In this document: positions 7,849-18,754 of the stretch, piece by piece
How positions within the stretch are numbered: position 1 is the stretch's first letter
Layout of the letters: every line of letters starts with the position of its first letter
Assembly: GCF_002266855.1 (NCBI RefSeq)
Contig: NZ_NGJN01000004.1
Coordinates: 248,001-312,000, forward strand
DNA from: Winogradskyella aurantia
Lineage (GTDB): Bacteria; Bacteroidota; Bacteroidia; Flavobacteriales; Flavobacteriaceae
Direction of reading: 5' to 3'
Length of the DNA: 64,000 bases
Notes under the pieces: generated by a model
Seen by the model: only the letters and a program-made list of their open reading frames with translations
Database searches by the model: none
Told to the model about the DNA's origin: nothing
Position numbers and translations under genes: made by a program

Positions 7849-9900
7849 TTATTCAGGATACTCTATTCTAAGATGATAGATATTAGACAACTTTAGTTTG
7901 AGTACTTTTTTAATAGATTGAATCTCCTTAAAAGTAATGTTCGCATTAAGAAATTGACCCGTTTCTATTTGCTTATCTACAATGTTTTCTACAAATGTAT
8001 TAATCTTGGTGCTTGTTGGTTCCTTCAGACTTTTAGATGCCGCTTCAACTGAATCACACATCATCAAAATTGCTGTTTCCTTGCTGAACGGTTTCGGACC
8101 GGGATATGAGAAGTCTTCTATATTCACATCCTCGTCTTTAGACTTTTCTTTTCTGTAGAAATAATAAACGGCACTTGTACCGTGATGTGTCCTTATAAAG
8201 TCTATAACCCTATCCGGAAGGTTATATTTCTTTGCGATTTCAATACCATTTATAACATGGTCTACGATGACTTTAGTACTTTCCTTACTCGACAATTCTT
8301 CGTGAGGATTAATTCCGGTACTTTGATTTTCGGTGAAATAAGTAGGGTTCTTCATTTTGCCAATATCATGATACAATGCCCCAACCCTAACCAGCATGGC
8401 ATTTGCTCCAATTTCATTTGCTGATGCTTCTGCTAAATTGGCTACATTCAATGAATGGTGAAAGGTTCCAGGCGCCTTATTGGAAAGTTCCTTTAAGAGT
8501 TTTGTATTGGTATCTGATAATTCCAATAATGAAACATCAGATACCAGACCGAACAGTTTCTCGTAAATATAAATCAATGGTTGAACGAATAGTGTGGCCA
8601 AACCACAGAGAATGAACAGGCCGAAGGTTTCCCATTTTAGACTTGTAATTTGCCCCTCATGAATCACAAAAAAAGCAAAGTAGGCAATGATATAGATTAG
8701 TGTAATCTGTCCTACTGAAATAAAGAGATTGGCGCGCTTATACAACTCTGAAACAGTAAGAATGGTTACTATTCCTGCAATAATCTGCAAAAACATGTAT
8801 TCAAAACTATTAGGAACGATAAAGCCTAGCAACAGAACAGTTAATACATGTGCAAAAAGTCCTAAGCGTGCATCAAAAAACGCTTTTAATACCAAGGGTA
8901 AAACACATAATGGTACCACATAGATATAAGCGGAATTATAATTAAGGATTAGAGTGGTCAATACCACCATCAAGACGATATTGAAAAATATAAAGGTAAC
9001 CTTGGTGTTGTTTTTATAAACCTCTAAACGGTATTTCTGCAAAAACAACAATAACATCAACAATGCCAGGGCCACTAAAAGTGTATAGGCAAATACAACT
9101 AAATTATAGTTGGTTGAGTTCCAAACTTGCGATTCATATTCTGACTTTAATGAATTTAGAATATTATACTGCTCATCTTCAACTACCTGACCTTTTGAAA
9201 TAATTAATGTTCCCTTTTCAATACCCCCACGTGTAAGTACTATGTTATCAATTGCCTCTTGAAGGGATTTATCTGTTAAGTTTTCATTTAGACTTAGGTT
9301 GGATTGAATAATATCAAAAAACAACGAAATAATCCTATTTGTTTTTTGCTCATTAGTGTTGATTCCAAAAGCTTCTTCCAGTTTAGGCTTTAATTCCGAC
9401 TTCCTTATCAACTCACCATAGGTGAGCTGTCTCTCGATGGTATTGGATTCGACTAATATAACGGGGCGGTCATCAGGATAGTTGTAATCTGATTTAAGGA
9501 CCCCATTTTCATATAGCCTGTCTATGAGTTCTTTACCTATCTTATAATAATTGGAGTTTTCACTACTTAACTGTAGGGTATCCTTAAAAGTAAGGTTAAA
9601 CCTTTCAATATAATTGGATAGCACTTCATCTCTAGTCCCTTTATCAACTTCAAAATACACTGGGCTGTTATTCTCAACCTCAAGAATTTCTTGATCTATC
9701 TCCTTTTGGGATTTCTTAATCGCAAAATCAAATGGTGCATAAAGATTCTCAGACTGCCACGGCTTTCCTTTTTCGAAGGAATATCTGAATTTGCCGGTTT
9801 TTGGAAATAGATAGACAATAAATAATGTAGTAACAATAAAAAGAAGAATCTTATAAACCAAAGAATGGTTCTTATACCACTTATTTAGAAGTTTGCTCAT
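7849..9900 (-). CDS. 7TM-HD family phosphohydrolase (PgpH-like)
   Basis: A 683-residue membrane enzyme. There is one N-terminal helix (about 15-32), an extracytoplasmic domain to about residue 265, seven membrane helices (about 270-460), then a cytoplasmic HD domain with Y-H-D-I-G-K near residue 510 and an upstream H-H-S-L-N helix. This is the architecture of the 7TMR-HDED/HD proteins such as Listeria PgpH, which hydrolyse cyclic di-AMP to pApA, so the same role is likely here; the ligand of the outer domain is unknown. Length matches the family. It stands alone between the tRNA operon and the divergent thiolase gene. A CAAAAGTA (complement of a TAnnTTTG element) at 9909-9916 is a possible promoter, but no TTG box fits it. 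Confidence 0.82.
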   Translation of the reverse strand: MSKLLNKWYKNHSLVYKILLFIVTTLFIVYLFPKTGKFRYSFEKGKPWQSENLYAPFDFAIKKSQKEIDQEILEVENNSPVYFEVDKGTRDEVLSNYIERFNLTFKDTLQLSSENSNYYKIGKELIDRLYENGVLKSDYNYPDDRPVILVESNTIERQLTYGELIRKSELKPKLEEAFGINTNEQKTNRIISLFFDIIQSNLSLNENLTDKSLQEAIDNIVLTRGGIEKGTLIISKGQVVEDEQYNILNSLKSEYESQVWNSTNYNLVVFAYTLLVALALLMLLLFLQKYRLEVYKNNTKVTFIFFNIVLMVVLTTLILNYNSAYIYVVPLCVLPLVLKAFFDARLGLFAHVLTVLLLGFIVPNSFEYMFLQIIAGIVTILTVSELYKRANLFISVGQITLIYIIAYFAFFVIHEGQITSLKWETFGLFILCGLATLFVQPLIYIYEKLFGLVSDVSLLELSDTNTKLLKELSNKAPGTFHHSLNVANLAEASANEIGANAMLVRVGALYHDIGKMKNPTYFTENQSTGINPHEELSSKESTKVIVDHVINGIEIAKKYNLPDRVIDFIRTHHGTSAVYYFYRKEKSKDEDVNIEDFSYPGPKPFSKETAILMMCDSVEAASKSLKEPTSTKINTFVENIVDKQIETGQFLNANITFKEIQSIKKVLKLKLSNIYHLRIEYPE

Positions 9901-10013
9901 AGGTAAATCAAAAGTAATAAATAATAAAAAGTTAGAACACTATAATCTATAATTCATTCCAAAATCTCTCAAAAAATCACTAATTTCGCCAAACCAAATT
10001 AAACAATAATACA

Positions 10014-11192
10014 ATGAACAGGGAGGTTGTAATAGTTTCAGCAGTAAGAACTCCTATAGGAAGTTTTTTAGGCAGTTTATCAAGTATTCCTGCACCCAAA
10101 TTAGGCGCAATAGCCATTAAAGGTGCCTTAGACAAAATAGGTCTTGAACCACATATGGTAGATGAAGTATTGATGGGTAATGTTGTACAGGCTGGCACTG
10201 GTCAGGCACCTGCAAGACAAGCTGCCATCTATGCCGGAATTCCTGATACTGTTCCTTGTACCACCGTAAATAAGGTTTGTGCCTCTGGAATGAAAGCGGT
10301 AATGCAGGCGGCACAGTCTATTAGACTTGGAGATGCCGATATTATGGTAGCTGGCGGTATGGAAAACATGAGTGCAATCCCACATTACTATCATGCTCGA
10401 AGTGCAACAAAATTTGGGCCTGCTACTCTTGTAGACGGCATGCAAAAAGATGGATTGGTTGATGCCTACGATCAAAATGCAATGGGTGTATGTGCTGATG
10501 ACTGTGCGGTTGAATATAATTTTTCGCGTGAAGACCAGGATAAATTCGCTATCCAATCCTACACTCGCTCCAAAGCTGCTTGGGATTCAGGAAAATTTGA
10601 TGATGAAGTTGTTCCAGTCGAAGTGCCACAGCGACGCGGTGAACCCTTAGTTGTGAGCAAAGATGAAGAGTATTCCAACGTAAAAATGGAAAAGATTCCA
10701 AGTTTACGACCGGCTTTTACCAAAGAAGGTACTGTTACTGCAGCTAATGCTTCAACAATAAATGATGGTGCTGCTGCGCTAGTTCTAATGAGTAAGGAAA
10801 AAGCTCAGGAGTTAGGCCTAAAGCCAATTGCTTCAATCAGGAGTTATGCCGATGCAGCACACGAGCCGAAGTGGTTCACAACGGCTCCAGCCAAAGCGCT
10901 TCCAAAAGCATTGGACAAAGCAAATATCAAAATTGAAGATGTTGACTATTTTGAGTTCAATGAGGCTTTTTCAGTCGTAGGTCTAGCCAATATGAAAATT
11001 CTGGGATTAAAGGATGACAAAGTCAATGTCAATGGGGGTGCTGTTTCTCTTGGCCATCCCTTAGGATGTTCTGGAGCAAGAATTTTAGTGACCTTAATAC
11101 ATATACTCCATCAAAACAATGCCAAAATAGGTGCAGCTGCTATTTGTAATGGAGGTGGTGGGGCGTCTGCTATGGTATTAGAACGCGCTTAA
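10014..11192 (+). CDS. Acetyl-CoA C-acyltransferase (thiolase)
   Basis: A 392-residue type II thiolase, full length for the family. The acyl-accepting cysteine is C89 in N-K-V-C-A-S-G-M-K; the C-terminal G-H-P-L-G-C-S-G-A-R segment supplies the catalytic histidine and second cysteine, and the N-E-A-F motif is present. It condenses two acetyl-CoA to acetoacetyl-CoA or cleaves 3-ketoacyl-CoA; the direction in vivo cannot be told. It is cytoplasmic. The NlpC/P60 gene begins 10 bases after its stop, so the two are probably co-transcribed, although functionally unrelated. Sequence alone does not separate biosynthetic (AtoB/ThlA-type) from degradative (FadA-type) use; the short length and motifs favour acetoacetyl-CoA thiolase. 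Confidence 0.9.
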   Translation: MNREVVIVSAVRTPIGSFLGSLSSIPAPKLGAIAIKGALDKIGLEPHMVDEVLMGNVVQAGTGQAPARQAAIYAGIPDTVPCTTVNKVCASGMKAVMQAAQSIRLGDADIMVAGGMENMSAIPHYYHARSATKFGPATLVDGMQKDGLVDAYDQNAMGVCADDCAVEYNFSREDQDKFAIQSYTRSKAAWDSGKFDDEVVPVEVPQRRGEPLVVSKDEEYSNVKMEKIPSLRPAFTKEGTVTAANASTINDGAAALVLMSKEKAQELGLKPIASIRSYADAAHEPKWFTTAPAKALPKALDKANIKIEDVDYFEFNEAFSVVGLANMKILGLKDDKVNVNGGAVSLGHPLGCSGARILVTLIHILHQNNAKIGAAAICNGGGGASAMVLERA

Positions 11193-11201
11193 ACTTTCTC
11201 T

Positions 11202-11951
11202 ATGCGATACGGCATATGTAACCTTGGAATAGTTCCTATTAGATTAGAGCCTAGTGACAGGTCAGAAATGGTCACTCAGGTGCTTTATGGTGACTTCTTC
11301 AAGGTCTTAGAGCAACGCAAAAAGTGGAGCAGAATTCGAATAGCATTCGATAAATATGAAGGATGGATTGATAACAAACAGTATCAAGAAATAGAGGAAG
11401 ATGAATACAAAGAGCAAAATCACTCAGACCTTAATCTCTCTAACGATTTAGTGCAATTTGTATCAGATTTTAACGACAACCTTTACCCTATACCGATTGG
11501 GTGTAATCTAAATGGCTTATCCTTATTAAGGCATAAGTTTGAGGGTCATGTAATTAGTGGAACCAAGGAAAAGTCTCAACTCATTGAAACGGCCTTCTTA
11601 TATCTAAATTCACCTTACTTATGGGGCGGAAAAACGCCGTTCGGAATAGATTGCTCAGGATTTACTCAAATGGTTTATAAATTAAATGGTTATAAGCTTA
11701 AAAGAGATGCGTCTGAACAGGCCTCTCAAGGCGAGGCCTTAAGTTTTATTGAAGAAAGTGAACCTGGAGATTTAGCATTCTTTGACAACGATGAAGGTCA
11801 GATTATTCACGTTGGTATTATTATGGAAGACAATTATATTATCCATGCCCATGGTAAGGTAAGAATAGACCGCTTAGATCATAGCGGAATTTATAATATT
11901 GACAAGAATGTCCATACGCATAAACTCAGGGTAATCAAAAAAATAGTTTAA
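11202..11951 (+). CDS. NlpC/P60 (C40) peptidase with SH3-like N-terminus
   Basis: A 249-residue protein. Residues 1-65 look like a bacterial SH3 domain (G-I-V-P-I-R ... G-W-I-D). The C40 cysteine-peptidase domain occupies about 125-249, with nucleophile cysteine in G-I-D-C-S-G-F and histidines in I-H-V-G-I-I and I-H-A-H-G. Such enzymes cut gamma-D-Glu-diaminopimelate bonds in peptidoglycan stem peptides or in recycled muropeptides. No N-terminal signal peptide is visible, which suggests a cytoplasmic muropeptide-recycling role, but this is an inference. The gene sits 10 bases behind the thiolase and ends at a strong terminator. Confidence 0.85.
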   Translation: MRYGICNLGIVPIRLEPSDRSEMVTQVLYGDFFKVLEQRKKWSRIRIAFDKYEGWIDNKQYQEIEEDEYKEQNHSDLNLSNDLVQFVSDFNDNLYPIPIGCNLNGLSLLRHKFEGHVISGTKEKSQLIETAFLYLNSPYLWGGKTPFGIDCSGFTQMVYKLNGYKLKRDASEQASQGEALSFIEESEPGDLAFFDNDEGQIIHVGIIMEDNYIIHAHGKVRIDRLDHSGIYNIDKNVHTHKLRVIKKIV

Positions 11952-11952
11952 T

Positions 11953-11987
11953 AAAAAAAAGCGACTTTTTCAGAGTCGCTTTTTTTT
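11953..11987. terminator. Bidirectional intrinsic terminator
   Basis: A perfect stem, AAAAGCGACT with AGTCGCTTTT around a TTTTCAG-type loop, is flanked by A8 and T8. It can therefore stop both the plus-strand thiolase/NlpC transcript and the converging minus-strand TPR/gyrA transcript. Confidence 0.9.
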
Positions 11988-12009
11988 GTTAAATGCCAGA
12001 ATGGAAAAA

Positions 12010-13296
12010 TCAGTTACCGTTTAAAGCAGCCTCAATATCGGAAACTTTCGCTTCCATTTCCTTAAACTTATCTGTTTCACCTAAAGCGCTGTAAATATTC
12101 ATTAACGTTTTTGCAGCATCTATATTAGTGTTTTTTAGTTCTAATGCTTTTTCCAAATAAGGAATTGCTTCTTGGTATAAGTCTAATCGCTTTTCTTTAA
12201 GTTCATCATATTTTTTATTATCTGCAGCACTCATTCCTAAACCATTCATCTCTTCAACTATTGCCGCTTCACCTTCCAATATTAAAACTGCTAAATTATT
12301 ATATGCGTCAACATAATTAGGGTCAATTTCAATAGCTTTTTCGTAATATTTTCTAGATTGCTCATTATCTCCACCTTGAGCTGATAATACACCTAAATTA
12401 TAAAACAATTCACCATTGTTAGGGTCCTTTTCAGTGGCCTCTTCCATCAAACTCTTGAATTTATCCATGTTACCCATTTTAAGATAAACATTAGCTTCAG
12501 ATAACAATAGACCAACGTCGTCAGGGTTTTGTTCCCTAGCATCTTTCATTGCCTCTAATGCCTTGTCAGTTTTATCTTGAGACACATAAATTAAAGCAAT
12601 ATTCTTGACTATTTCAGCTTTTTTTGACTTAGTCTTTTCATCCACAGGGTTCTTATGAAGTCCAGCTTTAATAGAAATTTCCCTTGATTCCTTATTTTGA
12701 AATTCCTCCTCCACTCCAGTCTCGCTATTAGCCGCAACGTAGACCATTCTGATACCAGTATATCCTAGGTCTTTTAACTGTAAATAATAATCCAGGGCTG
12801 CGTCATAATTTAAATCATTCACTGCTGATGAAGCGGCATAATACAAATACAACGTGTCCTGAGGCGACATTTTATAAACCTTTTCAAAGCGATTAGCGGC
12901 AAGGGAATATTGCTTTGAATTAAAGGCATCATTAGCCTTTTTTAAAAATGAACTCATCATGTTTTTTTTCATTTCCTCTGCGTCATCTCTGTATTTATAT
13001 TTTCCTAGTTTATTTTCAACAGCACTGAGTTGTTCAAGGCTTTCTATGGCATTATCAATATCTTGGTCAGTACCGGCACCATTTGCATATAAAGCTTGTG
13101 CTTTTAATAAATAATACTCAGCCTTTGCCTTGTCATCCAAGTTGCCAATTAATTTATCGGCAGCAGCTACGGCCGACTTAGCATCGGCAAAATTTGAATT
13201 TTTAAGTGCTTTCTCTAAGGCCTTTATCTCATTTTTTTGTGCGAAAGACATTACCGAAACGGTAAAGAGTAACACTAATGTCATTAATTTTCTCAT
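12010..13296 (-). CDS. Secreted tetratricopeptide-repeat protein
   Basis: A 428-residue protein with a cleavable signal peptide (hydrophobic residues 5-18, then S-F-A-Q-K) and a series of TPR units. The clearest are around residues 155-190 and three consecutive units at about 230-330 (G-E-L-F-Y-N-L-G and Y-V-D-A-Y-N-N-L-A are typical TPR A-helix sequences). It is probably periplasmic and a scaffold for protein interactions; no enzymatic motif is seen. It lies 28 bases downstream of gyrA on the same strand, so it is likely on the gyrA transcript, an arrangement I regard as common in Flavobacteriaceae. Confidence 0.82.
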   Translation of the reverse strand: MRKLMTLVLLFTVSVMSFAQKNEIKALEKALKNSNFADAKSAVAAADKLIGNLDDKAKAEYYLLKAQALYANGAGTDQDIDNAIESLEQLSAVENKLGKYKYRDDAEEMKKNMMSSFLKKANDAFNSKQYSLAANRFEKVYKMSPQDTLYLYYAASSAVNDLNYDAALDYYLQLKDLGYTGIRMVYVAANSETGVEEEFQNKESREISIKAGLHKNPVDEKTKSKKAEIVKNIALIYVSQDKTDKALEAMKDAREQNPDDVGLLLSEANVYLKMGNMDKFKSLMEEATEKDPNNGELFYNLGVLSAQGGDNEQSRKYYEKAIEIDPNYVDAYNNLAVLILEGEAAIVEEMNGLGMSAADNKKYDELKEKRLDLYQEAIPYLEKALELKNTNIDAAKTLMNIYSALGETDKFKEMEAKVSDIEAALNGN

Positions 13297-13324
13297 CTTG
13301 ATTTAAAAAGTTTTATTGTTAATT

Positions 13325-15853
13325 TTAGTTTTCAGTTTCATTAGTATCAATAGCTGTGCCATCTTTATCAGTTTCTGTAACATCTAACTCTGCATCAATC
13401 ACAGAATCGTCGTCGTCATCTTTCATAACCTTAGCCACAGCTGCAATAGAGTCATTGCCTTTGAGGTTGATAAGCTTAACACCCTGTGTTGCCCGGCCCA
13501 TAACCCTTAAATCTGATACTTCCATCCGAATAGCAATCCCAGATTTATTGATAATCATTAAGTCATCATCATCGGTTACGTTCTTAACAGATACTAAGTT
13601 ACCAGTTTTTTCAGTAATAGAAATAGTTTTTACACCTTTTCCACCTCTATTGGTTATTCTATAATCATCTAGACTTGAGCGTTTACCATAACCATTTTCA
13701 GAAACAACTAGTATATTGCTATCCATATCATCAACAGCAATCATTCCAACTACCTCGTCTTTGTTATTAGCCAAGGTAATTCCTCGAACTCCTGAGGCAT
13801 TCCTTCCCATAGGGCGTGTTTTAGCCTCTTCAAACCTAATAGCTTTACCAGATTTCAAAGCCAGCATAACCTGACTGTTCCCTGTGGTTAATTTAGCCTC
13901 TAACAATTCATCACCATCTTTAATGGTAATAGCATTTATTCCATTGGTTCTAGGTCGTGAATACTGCTCTAAGGATGTCTTTTTAACCTGACCCTTTTTG
14001 GTGGCCATAATTACGTAGTGACTATTAATATAATCTTCATCCTTTAAGTCTTGGGTACAAATAAACGCCATGACCTTATCATCCTGTTCAATATTGATGA
14101 GATTTTGGATGGCTCTACCTTTGGAAGTTTTAGACCCTTCTGGGATTTCGTAAACTCGCATCCAGAAACACTTTCCCTTCTGGGTAAAGAACAACATATA
14201 TTGATGATTTGTACCTACAAACAAATGTTCCAGAAAATCCTCATTTCTAGTCGTCGATGCCTTTTGGCCAACACCTCCCCTATGCTGGGTTTTATATTCA
14301 TTCAGAGAAGTGCGCTTAATGTATCCCGCATGAGAAATCGTGATGACTACCTTCTCATTTGGAATCATATCCTCAATACTTAAATCACCGCCTGCATACT
14401 CTATGGTTGACCGACGTTCATCACCATATTTTTCTTTAACTACATTAAGTTCGTCCTTGATAATTTGCATTCTACGCTCTTTTTTATCAAGAATATCCTT
14501 AAGGTCTTCAATAGTCGCTATGATTTCGTCGTATTCACTTCTTAACTTATCTTGTTCCAGACCGGTTAATTGACGTAATCGCATTTCTACGATGGCCTTG
14601 GCCTGAATTTCAGAGAGTTTAAATCGCTCTACTAATTTGGTTCTTGCTTCGTCGGCATTAGAGGAGGCTCGTATTAAAGCTATTACCTCATCGATATTAT
14701 CTGACGCAATAATCAAACCTTCTAAAATATGCGCTCTTTCTTCAGCCTTACGTAATTCATAAGTTGTTCTTCTTACAACAACATTGTGCCTATGATCAAC
14801 AAAATGATGAATAAGGTCCTTGAGATTTAAAAGCTCTGGCCTACCATTGACCAACGCAATATTATTGACGCTAAAAGAGGATTGAAGCGCGGTATACTTA
14901 TAGAGCTTGTTAAGTACGATATTCGGAATAGCATCTCGTTTAAGAACATAAACAATGCGCATTCCTTTTCTATCTGACTCATCTCGTATTGAAGCAATAC
15001 CTTCTAATTTCTTATCGTTAACAAGGTCAGCTGTTTTCTTAATCATATCAGCCTTGTTAACTTGATAAGGAATTTCATTAACTATAATGCATTCCCTTCC
15101 CTTTACTTCCTCAATATTGGCCTTACCGCGCATCACTATGCGACCTCTACCAGTGTGAAAAGCTTCTTTTACACCATCATAGCCGTAAATGATGCCACCT
15201 GTTGGAAAGTCAGGGGCTTTAATATGCTGCATTAATTCGTCTATATCAATATCGGAATTATCAATGTAGGCGATTATACCATCAACCACCTCGGAAAGGT
15301 TGTGAGGTGGCATATTTGTCGCCATTCCCACTGCGATACCTGATGCACCATTAATCAACAATCCGGGAATTCTGGTTGGTAGCACCGTTGGCTCCTCTAG
15401 TGTATCATCAAAATTTAATCTGTGGTCAACGGTCTCTTTATCAATATCCGCCAACATGTCTTCAGAAATCTTTCGCATACGAGCCTCTGTATATCGCATT
15501 GCTGCAGGGCTATCGCCATCAATGGAACCAAAGTTACCTTGACCATCAACAAGCATATATCTTAAACTCCACTCTTGTGCCATCCGCACCATTGTATCAT
15601 ATACGGATGTGTCACCATGTGGGTGGTATTTACCTAAAACCTCTCCAACTATCCTCGCGGATTTTTTATGTGCTGTGTTAGACCTAACACCGAGTTCATG
15701 CATTCCGTAAAGCACACGCCTATGCACCGGCTTTAGACCGTCTCTGACATCTGGTAACGCACGTGACACAATGACCGACATTGAATAATCAATGTAGGCC
15801 GATTTCATTTCATCTTCAATGTTAATAGGGATGAGTTTTTCTCCTTCTGCCAT
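13325..15853 (-). CDS. gyrA: DNA gyrase subunit A
   Basis: An 842-residue type II topoisomerase subunit. The catalytic tyrosine is Y121 in A-M-R-Y-T-E, and the winged-helix region with [12 protein letters not shown] is intact. C-terminal beta-pinwheel repeats occur from about residue 500, including a GyrA-box-like region near Q-H-R-G-G-V-G-Q and related R-G-G-K-G-V. The tail is acidic (many D and E in the last 40 residues). With GyrB (not in the window) it introduces negative supercoils. The quinolone-resistance positions read T82, S83 and D86. Threonine at 82 matches what I recall for fish-pathogenic Flavobacterium, so it is probably ancestral and not an acquired mutation. The separation from gyrB is normal for the phylum. 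Confidence 0.97.
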   Translation of the reverse strand: MAEGEKLIPINIEDEMKSAYIDYSMSVIVSRALPDVRDGLKPVHRRVLYGMHELGVRSNTAHKKSARIVGEVLGKYHPHGDTSVYDTMVRMAQEWSLRYMLVDGQGNFGSIDGDSPAAMRYTEARMRKISEDMLADIDKETVDHRLNFDDTLEEPTVLPTRIPGLLINGASGIAVGMATNMPPHNLSEVVDGIIAYIDNSDIDIDELMQHIKAPDFPTGGIIYGYDGVKEAFHTGRGRIVMRGKANIEEVKGRECIIVNEIPYQVNKADMIKKTADLVNDKKLEGIASIRDESDRKGMRIVYVLKRDAIPNIVLNKLYKYTALQSSFSVNNIALVNGRPELLNLKDLIHHFVDHRHNVVVRRTTYELRKAEERAHILEGLIIASDNIDEVIALIRASSNADEARTKLVERFKLSEIQAKAIVEMRLRQLTGLEQDKLRSEYDEIIATIEDLKDILDKKERRMQIIKDELNVVKEKYGDERRSTIEYAGGDLSIEDMIPNEKVVITISHAGYIKRTSLNEYKTQHRGGVGQKASTTRNEDFLEHLFVGTNHQYMLFFTQKGKCFWMRVYEIPEGSKTSKGRAIQNLINIEQDDKVMAFICTQDLKDEDYINSHYVIMATKKGQVKKTSLEQYSRPRTNGINAITIKDGDELLEAKLTTGNSQVMLALKSGKAIRFEEAKTRPMGRNASGVRGITLANNKDEVVGMIAVDDMDSNILVVSENGYGKRSSLDDYRITNRGGKGVKTISITEKTGNLVSVKNVTDDDDLMIINKSGIAIRMEVSDLRVMGRATQGVKLINLKGNDSIAAVAKVMKDDDDDSVIDAELDVTETDKDGTAIDTNETEN

Positions 15854-16113
15854 AAATAATTTAATTAGTTATTTTGTAGATTTTCAAAACGTGCTAATAT
15901 AACCAATTTAGCAGTGTTTAAAGGCTATTTGAACGGTCTTTTGAAGTTTTTTTATTAACAATTTTTGATATCTTTTTAGTTGATAAGTAAATAGTAATTT
16001 CCTTTGATTTAATAGGCTTTTTTATTCTATTCGTCTAAATGAATTAAAAAGGTATGGTTTTTGACCATTACTGAATATGTTTTTATTATTTTTAAAGCAG
16101 AAAGGATTGTAAT

Positions 16114-18669
16114 ATGGATGATAATTTTTCACCAAGAGTTAAGGATGTAATAGCTTTTAGCAAAGAGGAGGCCTTAAGGTTAGGCCATGATTTTATAGGT
16201 ACTGAACACCTGATGCTAGGGCTATTACGAGATGGGAATGGCAAAGCAATTGATATACTGAGTGCCTTGGATGTTGATTTAAATCATTTAAGGCGAAAGG
16301 TAGAGATTCTTAGTCCGGCAAATCCAAATATTGTTGCTAGCTCTAATGAAAAGAAAAATTTGCATTTAACACGACAAGCTGAACGCGCTTTGAAGACCAC
16401 CTTTCTAGAAGCAAAATTATTTCAAAGCACATCAATAAATACAGCACATTTACTTTTGTGCATCTTAAGAAATGAAAATGATCCAACGACTAAACTTTTA
16501 AATAAGTTAAAAGTTGATTATGATAACGTAAAAGAAGAATTTAAATCTATGATAACAAGCGAAGATGACTATCTAGACACACCAAAGTCAGAATCATACT
16601 CTGATGATGACATCAATGAAGAAGAGGATGATGCTAAACAAAATCCTTTTGGAAGTGGTTCGTCTAGTAAGACCAATAAAAAATCCAAAACTCCTGTTCT
16701 TGACAATTTTGGTCGGGACTTGACTGTTTTGGCAGAAGAAGGAAAATTAGACCCTGTTGTAGGGCGTGAAAAAGAAATACAGCGCGTATCTCAAATTTTA
16801 AGTAGACGTAAAAAGAACAATCCTTTGCTTATTGGAGAACCAGGTGTTGGTAAATCCGCAATAGCGGAAGGTTTGGCCTTAAGAATCGTAAAAAGAAAGG
16901 TGTCACGTACCCTATTTAACAAGCGCGTTGTAACTTTAGACTTAGCAAGCTTAGTAGCAGGTACTAAGTACAGAGGGCAATTTGAGGAACGTATGAAAGC
17001 GGTTATGAATGAGCTAGAAAAGAATGACGACATTATTCTTTTTATTGACGAGATTCATACTATTGTTGGTGCTGGAGGTGCCACTGGTAGCCTTGATGCT
17101 TCAAATATGTTTAAACCAGCATTAGCACGTGGTGAAATTCAATGTATCGGAGCTACGACCTTAGATGAGTATAGACAGTATATTGAAAAAGATGGCGCCT
17201 TGGAACGTCGTTTCCAAAAAGTCATTGTCGAACCAACGACCGTTGAGGAGACTGTAGAAATTCTTAATAACATAAAAGGGAAATACGAGGAACATCACAA
17301 TGTAGATTACACCGATGAAGCCATTGAGGCTTGTGTGAAATTGACAAATCGTTATATGACTGAACGTTTTCTTCCAGACAAAGCTATAGATGCCTTAGAT
17401 GAGGCTGGCTCAAGAGTTCATATTACAAATATTGACGTTCCCGAACAGATTTTAGAATTGGAGAAAAAACTAGAAGCGGTCAAGGAAACTAAAAACAGTG
17501 TTGTTAAGAAACAAAAATACGAAGAGGCCGCGAAACTTCGAGATGACGAAAAACGACTAGAAAAAGAATTACTTTCTGCACAGCAAAAATGGGAGGAAGA
17601 AACCAAACAGCATAGAGAGATTGTCACAGAAGACAATGTGGCTGATGTTGTTTCTATGATGACCGGTATACCGGTTAATAAAATTGCCCAAACGGAAATC
17701 AATAAGTTGGCGAAATTGTCAGAATTAATTACAGGCAAGGTTATTGGCCAAGACCAAGCGGTCGCTAAGGTCGTTAAAGCTATTCAGAGAAACAGAGCTG
17801 GCCTAAAAGATCCGAATAAACCCATTGGCTCATTTATATTTTTAGGTCAAACAGGTGTTGGTAAAACACAGTTAGCCAAAATTTTGGCAAAAGAATTATT
17901 TGATAGCGATGATGCACTGGTAAGAATAGATATGAGTGAATACATGGAAAAATTTGCCATATCAAGATTAATCGGTGCGCCTCCAGGCTACATAGGCTAT
18001 GAAGAGGGCGGGCAATTGACCGAAAAGATAAGACGAAAGCCATATGCTGTTGTACTTTTGGATGAAATAGAGAAAGCTCACCCAGATGTATTCAATATGC
18101 TGCTTCAAGTGCTCGATGATGGTTATTTAACGGATAGTCTTGGAAGAAAAATTGATTTCAGAAATACTATTATTATAATGACGTCTAATATAGGCGCACG
18201 AAAACTAAAGGATTTTGGAACTGGTGTAGGTTTTGGTACTTCAGCAAAAGCAGCTCAAGAAGCCGATTATGCAAAAGGCGTCATTGAAAATGCCCTTAAG
18301 AAAGCATTTGCTCCAGAATTTTTGAATAGAATTGATGATGTGGTCGTATTTAATACCCTCGAGAAGGAGGATATCAATAAGATAATCGATATTGAATTAG
18401 TAAAGCTAATTGACAGAATCAAAGATTTAGGCTACACCTTGAAGCTTACCGATAAGGCTAAGGATTACATTGCCGAAAAAGGATTCGATAAACAGTATGG
18501 TGCAAGACCACTTAAAAGAGCCATTCAAAAGTATGTGGAAGATACTCTTGCCGAAGAAATTATAAATTCTAAGATTCAGGAAGGGGACACTATCACCATG
18601 GATTTTGACTCCAAGAACGACGAGTTAAAAATCAAGGTCAAGAGTTCAAGTAAGACCACAGAGTCATAG
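16114..18669 (+). CDS. clpC: ATP-dependent Clp protease ATP-binding subunit ClpC
   Basis: An 851-residue HSP100 unfoldase. A Clp N-terminal repeat domain covers residues 1-150 and an acidic linker follows. The first AAA+ domain has Walker A G-E-P-G-V-G-K-S near 240 and Walker B L-F-I-D-E-I-H. A middle domain carries a UVR motif (Q-K-Y-E-E-A-A-K-L-R-D near 465), which marks ClpC and distinguishes it from ClpB. The second AAA+ domain has G-Q-T-G-V-G-K-T near 577 and a C-terminal D2-small domain. It unfolds substrates for ClpP, which is not in the window. The gene is divergent from gyrA across 260 AT-rich bases in which I find no clean promoter match, and it ends at a strong terminator. Confidence 0.95.
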   Translation: MDDNFSPRVKDVIAFSKEEALRLGHDFIGTEHLMLGLLRDGNGKAIDILSALDVDLNHLRRKVEILSPANPNIVASSNEKKNLHLTRQAERALKTTFLEAKLFQSTSINTAHLLLCILRNENDPTTKLLNKLKVDYDNVKEEFKSMITSEDDYLDTPKSESYSDDDINEEEDDAKQNPFGSGSSSKTNKKSKTPVLDNFGRDLTVLAEEGKLDPVVGREKEIQRVSQILSRRKKNNPLLIGEPGVGKSAIAEGLALRIVKRKVSRTLFNKRVVTLDLASLVAGTKYRGQFEERMKAVMNELEKNDDIILFIDEIHTIVGAGGATGSLDASNMFKPALARGEIQCIGATTLDEYRQYIEKDGALERRFQKVIVEPTTVEETVEILNNIKGKYEEHHNVDYTDEAIEACVKLTNRYMTERFLPDKAIDALDEAGSRVHITNIDVPEQILELEKKLEAVKETKNSVVKKQKYEEAAKLRDDEKRLEKELLSAQQKWEEETKQHREIVTEDNVADVVSMMTGIPVNKIAQTEINKLAKLSELITGKVIGQDQAVAKVVKAIQRNRAGLKDPNKPIGSFIFLGQTGVGKTQLAKILAKELFDSDDALVRIDMSEYMEKFAISRLIGAPPGYIGYEEGGQLTEKIRRKPYAVVLLDEIEKAHPDVFNMLLQVLDDGYLTDSLGRKIDFRNTIIIMTSNIGARKLKDFGTGVGFGTSAKAAQEADYAKGVIENALKKAFAPEFLNRIDDVVVFNTLEKEDINKIIDIELVKLIDRIKDLGYTLKLTDKAKDYIAEKGFDKQYGARPLKRAIQKYVEDTLAEEIINSKIQEGDTITMDFDSKNDELKIKVKSSSKTTES

Positions 18670-18690
18670 AAGTCGCTTAACTTTTTTCAG

Positions 18691-18720
18691 AAACTCCTCT
18701 TAAAAAAGAGGAGTTTTTTT
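18691..18720 (+). terminator. Intrinsic terminator of clpC
   Basis: The stem AAACTCCTCTT pairs with AAGAGGAGTTT (short A-rich loop) and runs into seven T residues, 22 bases after the clpC stop codon. Confidence 0.9.
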
Positions 18721-18754
18721 GTACCTTAACATTACCTAAGAATTAACTTTAGCC

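Noticed and set aside
10128..10556. Antisense ORF opposite the thiolase gene, and many similar overlapping ORFs
   Set aside because: They are shadows of strongly coding frames on the other strand, without start context, conserved motifs or their own promoters.
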